Assembly: GCA_913774625.1 (NCBI GenBank)
Contig: CAJYHL010000051.1
Coordinates: forward strand, 1 to 64,000
Length of the DNA: 64,000 bases
Direction of reading: 5' to 3'
From: an uncultured Acidovorax sp.
GTDB taxonomy: Bacteria; Pseudomonadota; Gammaproteobacteria; Burkholderiales; Burkholderiaceae_C
The stretch's first letter is position 1; each line of letters starts with the position of its first letter. The notes beneath the pieces are model-generated. The model saw only the letters and a program-made list of their open reading frames with translations. It was not told the DNA's origin and ran no database searches. The translations under genes and the position numbers were made by a program. Below are positions 31,133 through 40,442 of the stretch, one piece after another.

Positions 31133-34100
31133 TCAGGCCCGCGGGAACAACGGCTTCCATGGCCGCTCCTGGACGGTACCACCACACCAAAAGATTGGCA
31201 GCGTGTTGTTTGGCGTCGTGTTGTAGAACACGACCAACGCCCCCATGTCTCCGTGACCGAGAGGGTAGTTTGGCGACAACTCACGACCGATCTGCTGCAA
31301 GATGTCCTGGGCAAAGGTTCGCTCTGCCGGAGTCTCAAAGATCCCCGACTCTTCATCGCAGGCGCGCAACTCATCGCCAAAGTGGTGCGCGACCAGTACT
31401 GGAATCCCAGGGAACGCCTCTTCGACAGCCCTGACCGCGTCTGGAAAGGCGTACATCAGGAAGAGACACAGCCGCCCCTCGACAACGTAGCGATCCCATA
31501 GCTCTGGAGACACCTTCGCACGTGCCTTCTTGAGGCCGCCAACCAGTGTTTGTCCCGTTCCGGCAAAGTCGTCGACGAGGGCCACGAAGCCTTCCTTCTC
31601 AAGGTTGGCACGCATCCAAGGCTCCATGTCGTTGGCCGAGGCGCATTTGCCCGCTTGCATGCGAGTTTTCATTTCGCGAGCCATGGTCGCGCCGCTCTTG
31701 TGGTCGACATCCAGGTAGCTGATGGCAAGGTTCGTCCTGCGGTTCTTAACGATCGTCCATGTGCCGCTGCCCGTGGCAACCCTCTTGGCAACAATCATTT
31801 CTTCTACCCTGGCAAGCATGGTCGCGCGCATACCTTCGGTGATAAAGCCCTGCTCGGAAATGCGTTTCAGCAATTGGTAGGCGGTCTCAATACGCGCGTC
31901 GTCATCGAACTGCCGCAGCCACTGCTTGATCTCAGCGACGTCCTTCTGCTTTCCACAGTACGTAAGCCTTTGAGAGACCGCCAGCAGATCATCTTCGTCG
32001 ACTGGGAATGTTGCATCGGGAGCTTCAAGCTGGACGGCCGGCATCGGCTCGTCTTCAGCAGACGCTGGCTGGAGCTCCAGGTAATTGGTCCAGATAGGAA
32101 GGAGCTTCGAGCGTGCGTTCTCTCCGAGCCACTCCCGGAAGATCTGCAGTGAGATGACCTTCTCATCATGGCCACCACGGTCGTACAAGACACCGCGCTT
32201 GTGCAGCCTCGCACAAGCTTTTCTGAGCATCCCCGCGCTGGCTCGGTCCTCCACAACGATTGGGAGCCCTTGCTGAGCTTCAACTAACTCTTCAACGTCC
32301 TCGAAACGACCACCGAGCGCGGAGATGCAAGCGAGCGCAATGCAGTTCTCGGCAGCCTCGCGTCGCTTGTCCTGAGCGTCCAGTACAGGGTTGTCTTCCC
32401 AAAGGTGCGCGAAGTTTGTTGCACCTAGGGACTTAAGTAGTTGGTGTCGGACCGCAGAGGTGTCGTTGGCATCTATAAACGTCCGATGCTCAAGCAGGCA
32501 CCTCTGGAAAAGCTGAAAGCAAAAGTTGTGAATGTAGAACGGGTTGCCTGCCGTGTAGTCGACGATGAATTCGACGGCCGTTGCATCGAATTCCAGGGCC
32601 CCTTCCACAGGCGTTCGGATCAGTGCCTGGCAATCAGCTCGATTGTCGATCCTGTCTAGTCGCGCATTCGTCCACTTGTTTAAGTCAGCTTGGTGTCGCT
32701 CGAAGATGGCGTCCATCCTCTCGCTACCAACGAAGAAAAATGTCAAGCCCGCCTCTGACGCTGACCGCAGCCCCTTCATGAACTGGCGCCCACGCTCGCC
32801 GGTGTAGAAGGCGGGGTCTAGATCATCGAACTCGTCGATGATGACCACGAACTTGTGCCGCTCCATCTTCTCGGCCAACCGCTCAACGAAGGGCACCAGA
32901 AGGCTGATGCCAGCACCGAAATCAGTCTCCTGAGGCGCCTCGATCTTCGTGTCCACCTTGTCCAACAATCGACGTGCTATGCGATGAGCCAGTTGCCCTT
33001 CGTGAAGCGAAGTCAACTCGCCCATGCGCAGGAGAACGCACGTGGTGTCTGGCCTTGAGGATAAATTCCCCGCGAGGACCTGCAGAAGCGACGTCTTGCC
33101 GATGCGCTTCTGCCCCCAAACAAAAGTTGATGTACCCGCCATCGCGTTCAGAACCAAGCTCTGAAGGATGGAGCCGCGGCCGTACAGCCTGTCAGCCCTC
33201 TTGATTGGGTTCAACGTGTATGGCGGGTCGGATAGGAGAGTCTCCCAGTTCGGTTCTGTAACCTGCTGCGAGATTTCCAGTTCGCCTATGGCGGCAACCG
33301 GCCTCCCCGTGCTCGTGACACAGCTCCACTGCAACGGAATGCGAAGTTCCGCACAGGGTACCGCCAGCCTTAGACGGAGCCTAACGAGTTGCTCTCCGCC
33401 GGGCGGGACCGCGAAAGGTCCATTCGGCTCATACACAACCAGATCGTAGGCCGTAGCCTCCGTCTCATCCCCTCCGCGCTGCAATGAGACGTCACGCGCA
33501 TAGCCCTTCCCTTGATTCACCAGCGAGAAAGAGAGGAAAACGTCCGCACCTGCTGCACGAAGGTCGGCTTTTGTTCGCGGGTTCCTTAGCGCCAGCGAAG
33601 GCGCTAGGGCAATTTCGCCCCGCGACGTCGCGTCGTCGACGAGTGTGACTAGGTGATCGAGAACCGGCTGCACAATGTTCAGCCACACTTGGCTCTGCAA
33701 TCGCGGGTCCGGCGCGGAGGGGCGATGCCCAGCGATGTTCTCCAGGTACTCGGGAGCCCGGCGCAACACCTCGGCGTCTTGGTTCTTTTCGTAGGCCTCA
33801 AATAGCTTGCGGAATGCCGGTCCAATCAGAACATCAAGGTCGCCTAAGAACTCTTGTTCTGCAGCCACAATCAAGGGCTGTAAGCGGTGAGCGAGTGGCA
33901 AAAGGTCACTCGAAGCGATTCGAGCTGTTGCAGGCGTTGCCCGCAAGAATCGTGTGACGATCGAGGCGCCTTTGGCAAGCAGTTCTTCAAGTTTTGCCAG
34001 CGAAGCTCGGCATACCTCGACAGGCGAGCGAGCATCAACACCATAAGCTGCTGCTATATCGTCCTTGATCTTGAAGGCGAAGTCGCGCTCCGACGCACTT

Positions 34101-35134
34101 AGTTCGGGATCGACGGCATCAACGCGATGAATCGCATTGATGAAGGCAGTAGCCAAGTTCTTGCGCGAGTAAGACTCCAGCCGCTCCATCATGTCAGTGA
34201 GCGAGGCTGGGTCTGCGGGCACGGCTCGCGGCGACGCCCACGCATTGACGATCTTGGCGATGAGTTCTTCGGACTGCTCCTCCGATGCCGTTTGCAACTG
34301 CTGAGACAGGAGTTCCCCAATCGTGAACCCATCTCCCCTGTCTCTCGCCGCCATGAGCATGGCTCCAAGCATGTCGGCGGCCTGCTCCGGCTCAACTGTG
34401 GCCGTCGGCGTCCCCGCGATGCTTGAGGCCTTGGGGTTCAGTTGCGCGAAGAACTCTTGCAGCCGCTGCCGTACGCGCAGCCCCAGTTCGCGATTCCACG
34501 GCTGCCTTAGCTTTACTGGGAGGTAGACCGTAGCAAGACCTTGCTCTTGCCAACGTTGAGCGCTAGCTAAGTCACCGCCCTCGAGCTCAGCCTTGTGCTC
34601 GCCCACAAAAGTTCGACGCCACTCACCGAGCTCGACAGCTGTCACGGTGGGCATCACCGGCAAGTCCTCCTTGCCCTGCCTTGGTCTCGCCTCGCCTGTA
34701 CGCTCGTCCCAAACGAAGGTCTGCCTGCTTGCATAGTCCATGATGGCGGCCCAAAGGTCAGGACGCGTCCGCCCATCAGGTTTGAGGAGGTCCTGGGGGA
34801 CCTCTGCCGGCACTATCGCTTTGGATGAAGCCTCGCTTGCGCGAGGCTCACCGGAGCCGCCCCTGGTCGCCTGTACCGACTCAGAGGCTATCGTCAGCTT
34901 TACCACACCATGCCCAGTCGCCTTGGTGACGATCAGTTCTGGCGCTAGCATCGCCAAAAAGGCACGCAAGTCGGCCACGCCGAAGTCTCTGGCATCAAAT
35001 CGCCGATCTGTGATTTGTAGGAGCCTGTTCTTCAGTTCGGCGATCGACATCGTCTTCGCCTCGGGGCCGAGCTTTCTCTGCGCATGCAGAAAGGCCACGA
35101 CCACCAGTTCCAGGGCCTCTTGCCGCGTTTTCAT
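31133..35134 (-). CDS. OST-HTH / Ig-like / STAND ATPase / phosphoribosyltransferase protein
   Basis: Very large 1,333-aa protein with a mosaic I do not recognise as a named family. Residues about 1-82 resemble an OST-HTH (LOTUS) RNA-binding domain: FDARDFGVADLRAFL followed by a short beta hairpin. About 120-500 is mostly helical. About 515-625 resembles an Ig-like/CARDB beta-sandwich (DVFLSFSLVNQGKGYARDV). A STAND/AAA ATPase follows, with Walker A WGQKRIGKTS (673-682), Walker B VVIIDEFDDLD (763-773) and a winged helix near 930-1000. About 1110-1333 is phosphoribosyltransferase-like, with the PRPP loop VALVDDFAGTGQT (1184-1196) and a terminal NTTPNNTLPIFW block. The ATG follows a purine-rich GAGGGAGAAAAG. 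It is divergent from the nuclease-ATPase gene and of lower G+C than the flanks. Likely role: sensing and effector part of a conflict system (inference). Confidence 0.75.
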   Translation of the reverse strand: MKTRQEALELVVVAFLHAQRKLGPEAKTMSIAELKNRLLQITDRRFDARDFGVADLRAFLAMLAPELIVTKATGHGVVKLTIASESVQATRGGSGEPRASEASSKAIVPAEVPQDLLKPDGRTRPDLWAAIMDYASRQTFVWDERTGEARPRQGKEDLPVMPTVTAVELGEWRRTFVGEHKAELEGGDLASAQRWQEQGLATVYLPVKLRQPWNRELGLRVRQRLQEFFAQLNPKASSIAGTPTATVEPEQAADMLGAMLMAARDRGDGFTIGELLSQQLQTASEEQSEELIAKIVNAWASPRAVPADPASLTDMMERLESYSRKNLATAFINAIHRVDAVDPELSASERDFAFKIKDDIAAAYGVDARSPVEVCRASLAKLEELLAKGASIVTRFLRATPATARIASSDLLPLAHRLQPLIVAAEQEFLGDLDVLIGPAFRKLFEAYEKNQDAEVLRRAPEYLENIAGHRPSAPDPRLQSQVWLNIVQPVLDHLVTLVDDATSRGEIALAPSLALRNPRTKADLRAAGADVFLSFSLVNQGKGYARDVSLQRGGDETEATAYDLVVYEPNGPFAVPPGGEQLVRLRLRLAVPCAELRIPLQWSCVTSTGRPVAAIGELEISQQVTEPNWETLLSDPPYTLNPIKRADRLYGRGSILQSLVLNAMAGTSTFVWGQKRIGKTSLLQVLAGNLSSRPDTTCVLLRMGELTSLHEGQLAHRIARRLLDKVDTKIEAPQETDFGAGISLLVPFVERLAEKMERHKFVVIIDEFDDLDPAFYTGERGRQFMKGLRSASEAGLTFFFVGSERMDAIFERHQADLNKWTNARLDRIDNRADCQALIRTPVEGALEFDATAVEFIVDYTAGNPFYIHNFCFQLFQRCLLEHRTFIDANDTSAVRHQLLKSLGATNFAHLWEDNPVLDAQDKRREAAENCIALACISALGGRFEDVEELVEAQQGLPIVVEDRASAGMLRKACARLHKRGVLYDRGGHDEKVISLQIFREWLGENARSKLLPIWTNYLELQPASAEDEPMPAVQLEAPDATFPVDEDDLLAVSQRLTYCGKQKDVAEIKQWLRQFDDDARIETAYQLLKRISEQGFITEGMRATMLARVEEMIVAKRVATGSGTWTIVKNRRTNLAISYLDVDHKSGATMAREMKTRMQAGKCASANDMEPWMRANLEKEGFVALVDDFAGTGQTLVGGLKKARAKVSPELWDRYVVEGRLCLFLMYAFPDAVRAVEEAFPGIPVLVAHHFGDELRACDEESGIFETPAERTFAQDILQQIGRELSPNYPLGHGDMGALVVFYNTTPNNTLPIFWCGGTVQERPWKPLFPRA

Positions 35135-35309
35135 CTACTTTTCTCCCTCTCGTCAGCCCCGGAGATTCGCTCTGAACGCTCAGAGGATGGGCGCGTAATC
35201 TAATGATTAATATGGTACTCCGTCGACATACAAGCAGCCTCGGGTAGCCACCGCCGCTTGTAACGAACGCTCGACGAGTTCGTTTGCTTTTAATAATGGG
35301 AGGTTTGGT
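35135..35309. promoter_or_regulatory. Divergent promoter region of the two large ATPase genes
   Basis: This 175-base spacer separates the two divergent start codons and must contain both promoters. It includes an A+T-rich core TAATCTAATGATTAATATGG (about 35199-35218) and a second A+T-rich block TTTTAATAAT (about 35288-35297) just before the ribosome site of the rightward gene. I could not assign exact -35 and -10 boxes. Confidence 0.4.
35298..35303 (+). promoter_or_regulatory. Strong ribosome site for a TTG start
   Basis: GGGAGG, six bases ahead of the TTG at 35310. This fixes the start of the 1,265-aa gene, which has no suitable ATG nearby in frame. The ATG at 35296 is in another frame. Confidence 0.75.
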
Positions 35310-38300
35310 TTGGCGACAAGAGCTGGCTCTCATGCGGGACGTGGGTTCCGGTATCAGGATGCTGTTGCTGCAAGCCTTGCCGTGGAAGGCTTTGTCGGGC
35401 AGTCTGGGTTCGGAAGCATCGTCCCTGAAGGGGGCGACGATCTTGAGCTCAAGGCGGCCAGCGCTAGAACGCTCGCGCAGGTTAAGTCACGACGCGACCA
35501 TATGGGCCCATTTTCAGCACGCTCAGTGGCGGGTTTCGTCAGGAAAATGTGGGACGAAAAGGGGATTCAACCTGACGACCAATTTTTGCTGGTGCTCGAG
35601 AGCAATGTTGGTGAACGCAGCACTGCCGTCCGCCAGTTGCAGGGACTTTCCGCCTATCCGACCGTTGGAGCTGAGTTGAAGGGACGCAAGGGACTGGCTG
35701 GCCTCATTGCGCGAACCAAGGTACTTGTGCTGCCTGATCCTCGCGGAAGCGCAGTAGCTCAGATTTCGGCCAGGCAAGCCTGCACTTACTTTGAAGCCGA
35801 GATTTACTTCGCGGACCTCATGGGCGTTGTGGGGCGTCTTTCTGACGACAACGGCACACGCGCGGCGAACGCCTATCTTGGGCTTGCCGTGTCTGATGTT
35901 CAGCAGCGGTTTGACGCGCTACAGCCGCTTTTGACTTCAGCGGTAGTCGAGGCAGCGTTGACCGAGGGCTTGTGTTCAGCTGTGGATTTCCTGACGCCCG
36001 AAGAGGATCCACTGTTCTACCTGGGTGTCGATGCGCAGGCATCACACGTAGCTGCAGGACTAGTTGTGGAACGCCCTGAGCTTCGTGCAGCCGTTCTAGA
36101 AGGACTGGAGAGCCGCAGAAATGCGCTCATTCACGGCGCTTCCGGCTCAGGAAAGTCCGCAGTCCTTTGGGAAGCCGCGTACGCCAGTCGCCACGCAGTG
36201 CGTTGGTTTCAGATTCGGCACCTGCCGCCGGCCGCCATTGCGTCACTTGTCCAGCTTGCGCGCTCCAGGCGAGCGACTGCAGATGCACCCGTCGGCTTCA
36301 TCATCGATGACGTGGGCCGAGGGTTCTCGGAGAGCTGGACCGCGTTGACTGCGGAGGTAAATCGCACACCCGGGTTGCTGCTCTTGGCATCTGTACGAGA
36401 GGAGGATCGATACCCGCTGGTAGATAGCCGTCGCGCTGCCCAGGTCAAGGTTCAGGGTGACGACACACTGGCTGAAAGAGTGTGGCGAGAGCTGAGGGAT
36501 AGAGGTCAAACCGCTTGGCAAGGATGGCGAGAGCCTTGGACGCTGGCAGCTGGTCACCTGCTTGAGTACACCCACGTGCTTACCCAGGGTCATCGATTGA
36601 GCGAGACGCTGTACGCGCAGGTTGCAGCGCGCATGAACGATGTCACTCGACACGATGAGCTGGACGTCTTGCGAGTGGTGGCTTGTGCGAACGCCGCAGG
36701 TTGCAGTGTCGAGGTGTCAGAGTTGCCACGAGTATTGGCTAAGCCTGCGCCTGCGGTCTCGCTCGCACTGACCAGACTCAAGGATGAGCACCTGGTTCAA
36801 GACGCACATGACGGCAGGATCGTGGGGCTGCATGAGTTGAGGTCAACAGAGCTGCTACGCCTGTCTCACGAGTTCCCGCCTCCCATACTATCAACGACAG
36901 TCGCAAATGCGGTTTGGCTGGTGCCGGCATCCGAGATGTCTCGTTTCCTCGAGCGCACGCTCTCTAGACACGACGGATGCGATGACGCGGTAATTAAAAG
37001 TTTGGCGCTTAGATTGGAGGCCGCACCGACACTGGCGTTGCTCGGCGCGATTCTGACAGGCCTAGACCTCGCGAACGCGCATCGGGTCATCAGACGATGG
37101 CTTCAGACCACCGAAGCACAGGCGATGGCGAGGTCGTTGCAGGGAACGCCTGCTGGACTCGCGATTGGCGACATCGAGCCACCGGACATCGGTCCGACGG
37201 TACCAGCATCCCGACGCTTCACTGAAATCAGGACTGAAGTCATCGCTTCTGGTTTAACCACCCGCTTTTTGGCTCGGTTAGGTCCAAGCGATCTGCGCCG
37301 CGCGCTGCAAGCAGCAAGCAACGTGGGAGACTTAACGCAGTTCATGGTGTCGCTGCTTGGTCAAGTCATCCCGACTTCGCACTTGGGTGAGCTGGCCGCA
37401 CTTTCGCCCCCACTCGTCGACGCGGACTTTCAAGCCGTAGTCTCGCTACTCCAAGTCACAGCAAGGGTCGACAGGGCTCTGGCGATCTGCTGGGTCAATG
37501 CAGCAGGGCAAGACGCGTTGTTTCAGCGCTTCTCCGACAATGTGGCCTGGGCTGAGGCACCGAGTCTGAGCCCATGTGAGGAAGGTCAAGAGGTTCGCTC
37601 AGACATCTGGTTTGTCGCAACGTCCGTGCAGACCGACCTTAACCACGAGGTGTATCAAACTTGTGAGACCTTGTTGGCATTGACACCAGCAGCAGATGTT
37701 GTGTTCAGCAACGCGCTCGGAGCTGATGGGGCCATAGTCCCGTCCACAGTCGGAGACTACCCGCTTGCCTGCAAACGCATGCCTAGGGCGAATGTTCCTG
37801 CGCCCGAGCAAGTCGCCCGCAATCGTGCGTGGCTGGCCATACTTAACGCGTACTTGGCTACTGAGAGTTACACCGCCTATCTAGCGCAGTGCCTGGATCT
37901 GCTCAAGCTGCTCGTCCCGAACCTCAGAGCGCTTCTTGACGGGCAGTTCAGAGGAAGGGCCGAGGCCACAGCGCTCAGCGTCTTGGGGCGCGTATACGAG
38001 GCAGCCATGAGCTTGGTAGCGCCACAGGAGGAACCGCCAGTTGGCGAGGTTCGGAGATGGTCGAGGCTGCCCTCGATCCTGTCCAGTTGCTCCACGGATC
38101 TCGTCCGCAGGTTTCTTGCGCTGCCGCAGGGTGCTCCAGCCTACATGGGCTGGCTTTCCGACATCCAGAAGAGCATCGCGACTGCGGCCTCCGAAGAGCC
38201 ATGGGATGTGTTGTCAATCGAGGCTCCAGAAGAGTTGGATGAGCTGCGGCGCCTCGTGGACATGTTGCAGATGATGGCCGGTGAGGCTGAAAGAAGAGGG

Positions 38301-39107
38301 CTACAGCCGTTCCTCACCCACCGGAGTAAGACGGCACCAAAGGGGAGTGCGCTTGGCAAGGTGGCACTCGCCGCGCGCCGTTATCGCGAAGCCGAGTTCA
38401 AAGACCTGGAAGGTAGGCTGAGGACTGGCCTGACCGCAATCAGCCCCGGCATCGGCGTCCATCTGCTGGCTGAGGCCACCATTCCCCAGGTGTGGCCGCC
38501 TGCGGATGTGCTGATCACCTTGCCTGTGAATGCCGATGGGACGGACGTGGACCTGGCGAGTGGCTGGCCAGCCTGGCGTGCCCTCGTAGACGACGGACGC
38601 AAGATTTGCGTCCTGCCTGTCATGAACGGGCTCGGATTGACGAATCTTGCTACCTCTGGCTTCGATAGGTTGTTCCCGGTTCTACCAAATGAACTGGCGC
38701 AACCCTGGTGCGCCGTCGCAGGATTCGATGCAGCTCCGCTGGATTCGCTGAACGGATTTACGCGTATCACCAACCCGTTGGCAGAGCTCCAGGGCATTGA
38801 TGCGTACTGGAGCAGCAAGGGAACCAGTACGCCCGAGGAGGAACGCATCTATCGGGCAGTCTCTGAGACCCTCGACGAAGCGAGGGAGGCTTGGAGCAAC
38901 TTGGCGCTCACGGATGACATCAAGGAGGCTGGCCTGCAGCTCGTGGATGCCGCTCTTCAAGGCGAGTTCCCGATTGCGAATGCCGCCGCAAGGCTGCTGC
39001 ACGGCGAGCGGCCCCAGACCATAGAAGTCATCGAGTCATTCGTTTTTGCGCTTACCTTGTTCGACTGTCAGCGCACAGGTGAGCGCAGTGCACAAAATCG
39101 GCAATGA
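35310..39107 (+). CDS. Nuclease-STAND ATPase fusion with large C-terminal sensor-like region
   Basis: A 1,265-aa protein starting at TTG. The N-terminus (about 1-160) looks like a Cap4/DUF4297-type restriction-endonuclease fold: GRGFRYQDAVAA, then EGGDDLELKA (Asp43/Asp44) and AQVKSRR (Gln57, Lys59), the D...QxK catalytic pattern. A P-loop NTPase follows, with Walker A HGASGSGKS (275-283) and Walker B FIIDDVG (330-336), then a winged-helix-like segment at about 450-515. Residues about 520-1265 are long, largely helical and unrecognised, the position of the target-sensing part in Avs-type STAND proteins. It is divergent from the OST-HTH/PRTase gene, and its composition is lower in G+C (34 of 60 in the line at 36001). 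I infer a self-contained antiphage effector or the partner of its neighbour. Confidence 0.75.
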   Translation: MATRAGSHAGRGFRYQDAVAASLAVEGFVGQSGFGSIVPEGGDDLELKAASARTLAQVKSRRDHMGPFSARSVAGFVRKMWDEKGIQPDDQFLLVLESNVGERSTAVRQLQGLSAYPTVGAELKGRKGLAGLIARTKVLVLPDPRGSAVAQISARQACTYFEAEIYFADLMGVVGRLSDDNGTRAANAYLGLAVSDVQQRFDALQPLLTSAVVEAALTEGLCSAVDFLTPEEDPLFYLGVDAQASHVAAGLVVERPELRAAVLEGLESRRNALIHGASGSGKSAVLWEAAYASRHAVRWFQIRHLPPAAIASLVQLARSRRATADAPVGFIIDDVGRGFSESWTALTAEVNRTPGLLLLASVREEDRYPLVDSRRAAQVKVQGDDTLAERVWRELRDRGQTAWQGWREPWTLAAGHLLEYTHVLTQGHRLSETLYAQVAARMNDVTRHDELDVLRVVACANAAGCSVEVSELPRVLAKPAPAVSLALTRLKDEHLVQDAHDGRIVGLHELRSTELLRLSHEFPPPILSTTVANAVWLVPASEMSRFLERTLSRHDGCDDAVIKSLALRLEAAPTLALLGAILTGLDLANAHRVIRRWLQTTEAQAMARSLQGTPAGLAIGDIEPPDIGPTVPASRRFTEIRTEVIASGLTTRFLARLGPSDLRRALQAASNVGDLTQFMVSLLGQVIPTSHLGELAALSPPLVDADFQAVVSLLQVTARVDRALAICWVNAAGQDALFQRFSDNVAWAEAPSLSPCEEGQEVRSDIWFVATSVQTDLNHEVYQTCETLLALTPAADVVFSNALGADGAIVPSTVGDYPLACKRMPRANVPAPEQVARNRAWLAILNAYLATESYTAYLAQCLDLLKLLVPNLRALLDGQFRGRAEATALSVLGRVYEAAMSLVAPQEEPPVGEVRRWSRLPSILSSCSTDLVRRFLALPQGAPAYMGWLSDIQKSIATAASEEPWDVLSIEAPEELDELRRLVDMLQMMAGEAERRGLQPFLTHRSKTAPKGSALGKVALAARRYREAEFKDLEGRLRTGLTAISPGIGVHLLAEATIPQVWPPADVLITLPVNADGTDVDLASGWPAWRALVDDGRKICVLPVMNGLGLTNLATSGFDRLFPVLPNELAQPWCAVAGFDAAPLDSLNGFTRITNPLAELQGIDAYWSSKGTSTPEEERIYRAVSETLDEAREAWSNLALTDDIKEAGLQLVDAALQGEFPIANAAARLLHGERPQTIEVIESFVFALTLFDCQRTGERSAQNRQ

Positions 39108-39190
39108 CAACCATGATCTACACCCACGTGCTCAAGGTGGGGGGCGCGGCGGAGCCCTGTGGATTCCTGCCCGGGACTGATCTGCTGTAA
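39104..39190 (+). pseudogene. Remnant of an integron-type tyrosine recombinase
   Basis: The frame reads MTTMIYTHVLKVGGAA, which is the C-terminal box of integron integrases (TTMIYTHVLKVGG, with the catalytic Tyr). After that a frame change of one base gives RSPVDS, matching the RSPLDAL that should follow. Only these last 25 or so residues remain, and the frame is broken, so it is a dead fragment. It starts exactly at the stop of the 1,265-aa gene, with a 4-base overlap, and so marks the right edge of the island. Confidence 0.75.
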
Positions 39191-39262
39191 AGCAGCCATT
39201 GCTGAACTTCCGCCTTCAGCCTTTTGCAGTCATTCGCCCCGAGTCAATTCCTGGTCGCACCC

Positions 39263-40153
39263 TCAATCCAACCCCCGCCCCTCCACCAGCCTCGTGACCA
39301 ACGGATGCATCACCTTCCTCTCACTGAAGATCAGGTGAAACTGCTCCTGCACATCCGCAGTCGTCCCCACCGCCACCAGCCCATGCGTGCGCGCCAGATG
39401 CTCGCCCATGGACTCCGGCGCGGGCATCACGCCCATGCCGGTGCTGGCGAAGGTGGCGAGCAGGGCGCTGTCTTCGAATTCACCCGCAATCCGCGGGCGG
39501 ATGCGTTCGCGTTCCAGCCAGTGGTCGATGCGGGCGCGGGCGGCGGCGTGTTCCGTTGGTAGCAGCACGGGCACGACGGCCAGGCTCTGGGGGAACTGAT
39601 GGGCGGCGGCCTCGGCCCACTGGGGCGGGGCGTACCAGGCGAGGGGGCTTATGCCCAGCAGCTGGCTGGTGGTCTTCAGGGCCGGGTTGGGCGGGGCGGG
39701 GCGGTCGGCCAGCACGGCGTCGAGCTTGTGCAGGGCCAACTCGCCCAGCAGGGGCTGGAATTCGCCTTCGTGGCACAGCAAACGCAGGTGGGGCGCGTCC
39801 AGCACGGGGGTGAGCAGGCGGTGGACGGCCACCTTGGCGATGCCGTCCGAAATCCCTAAGTTCAGCCGCAGGATGCGGCCGGTGGCGGCTTCGGCCACGC
39901 GGTGGGGCAGCTGTTCGCCCAGGGCGAAGATGTGGTCGGCCTCGTGCATGGCGGCCACGCCGGCATCGGTCAGCACTAGGTTGCGGCCCTCGGCGCGCAG
40001 CAGGGCGGTGCCCAGATCCTTTTCCAGGGTGCGCACCTGGGCGCTGATGGTCTGCACGGCCATGTCCAGGCGCTCGGCGGCGCGTGCCACGCCGCCTTCC
40101 TTGGCGACGACCCAGAAGTAGTAGAGGTGCCGGTAGTTGAAGCTCTGGCTCAT
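39263..40153 (-). CDS. LysR-family regulator, NhaR-like
   Basis: A 296-aa LysR-type transcription factor. The N-terminal helix-turn-helix carries NYRHLYYFWVVAKEGGVARAAERL and QTISAQVRTLEKDLG, close to the NhaR subgroup, which answers to sodium and pH. The effector-binding domain occupies about 90-290. It is divergent from terC across a 293-base leader, so terC is a plausible target; this is inference from position. Confidence 0.88.
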   Translation of the reverse strand: MSQSFNYRHLYYFWVVAKEGGVARAAERLDMAVQTISAQVRTLEKDLGTALLRAEGRNLVLTDAGVAAMHEADHIFALGEQLPHRVAEAATGRILRLNLGISDGIAKVAVHRLLTPVLDAPHLRLLCHEGEFQPLLGELALHKLDAVLADRPAPPNPALKTTSQLLGISPLAWYAPPQWAEAAAHQFPQSLAVVPVLLPTEHAAARARIDHWLERERIRPRIAGEFEDSALLATFASTGMGVMPAPESMGEHLARTHGLVAVGTTADVQEQFHLIFSERKVMHPLVTRLVEGRGLD

Positions 40154-40201
40154 TTTTTGTAGGACAACGAAGCGAAACAGTTCGGAAAAACCGAAGTGAT
40201 C

Positions 40202-40233
40202 TTACGGCGCGGCTATCTTTCTCCGCGCGCCGT
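40202..40233. other. Strong hairpin in the nhaR-terC spacer
   Basis: TTACGGCGCGG and CCGCGCGCCGTAA pair with a two-base bulge around a 10-base loop. It could be an RNA leader structure for terC or a regulator-binding palindrome. I looked for the yybP-ykoY (manganese) riboswitch sequences and did not find them. Confidence 0.4.
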
Positions 40234-40322
40234 AACGGGCGACAGTGCCGGCTCGTGTGTCCCTTTCCGTTCTCCGCCTTTTTTCTTCTCCTTCTTTGAC
40301 GAACCTACAGGATCGCTTCGCC

Positions 40323-40442
40323 ATGACGACAACTTCCCGACTCCCCCTGGTGCCGCAAGGCGCCATGCCGGCCGGGCGCGGCTGCGTTGCCGCCCCGTTC
40401 CCCGTAGCCATTGGTGCGCCCCTGCGGCGCGAGGAGGGCTGA
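40323..40442 (+). CDS. Possible leader peptide upstream of terC
   Basis: A 39-codon frame (MTTTSRLPLVPQG ... RREEG) with an AGGA before its ATG. It ends 4 bases ahead of the terC ATG. The terC ribosome site GAGGAGG lies inside its last codons, so translation through it would influence terC. No homologue is recognised, and in G+C-rich DNA such a frame can arise by chance. Confidence 0.3.
   Translation: MTTTSRLPLVPQGAMPAGRGCVAAPFPVAIGAPLRREEG

Noticed and set aside
30955..39262. Direct repeats as attachment sites on either side of the island
   Set aside because: I compared the two flanks by eye and found no common stretch long enough to be convincing.
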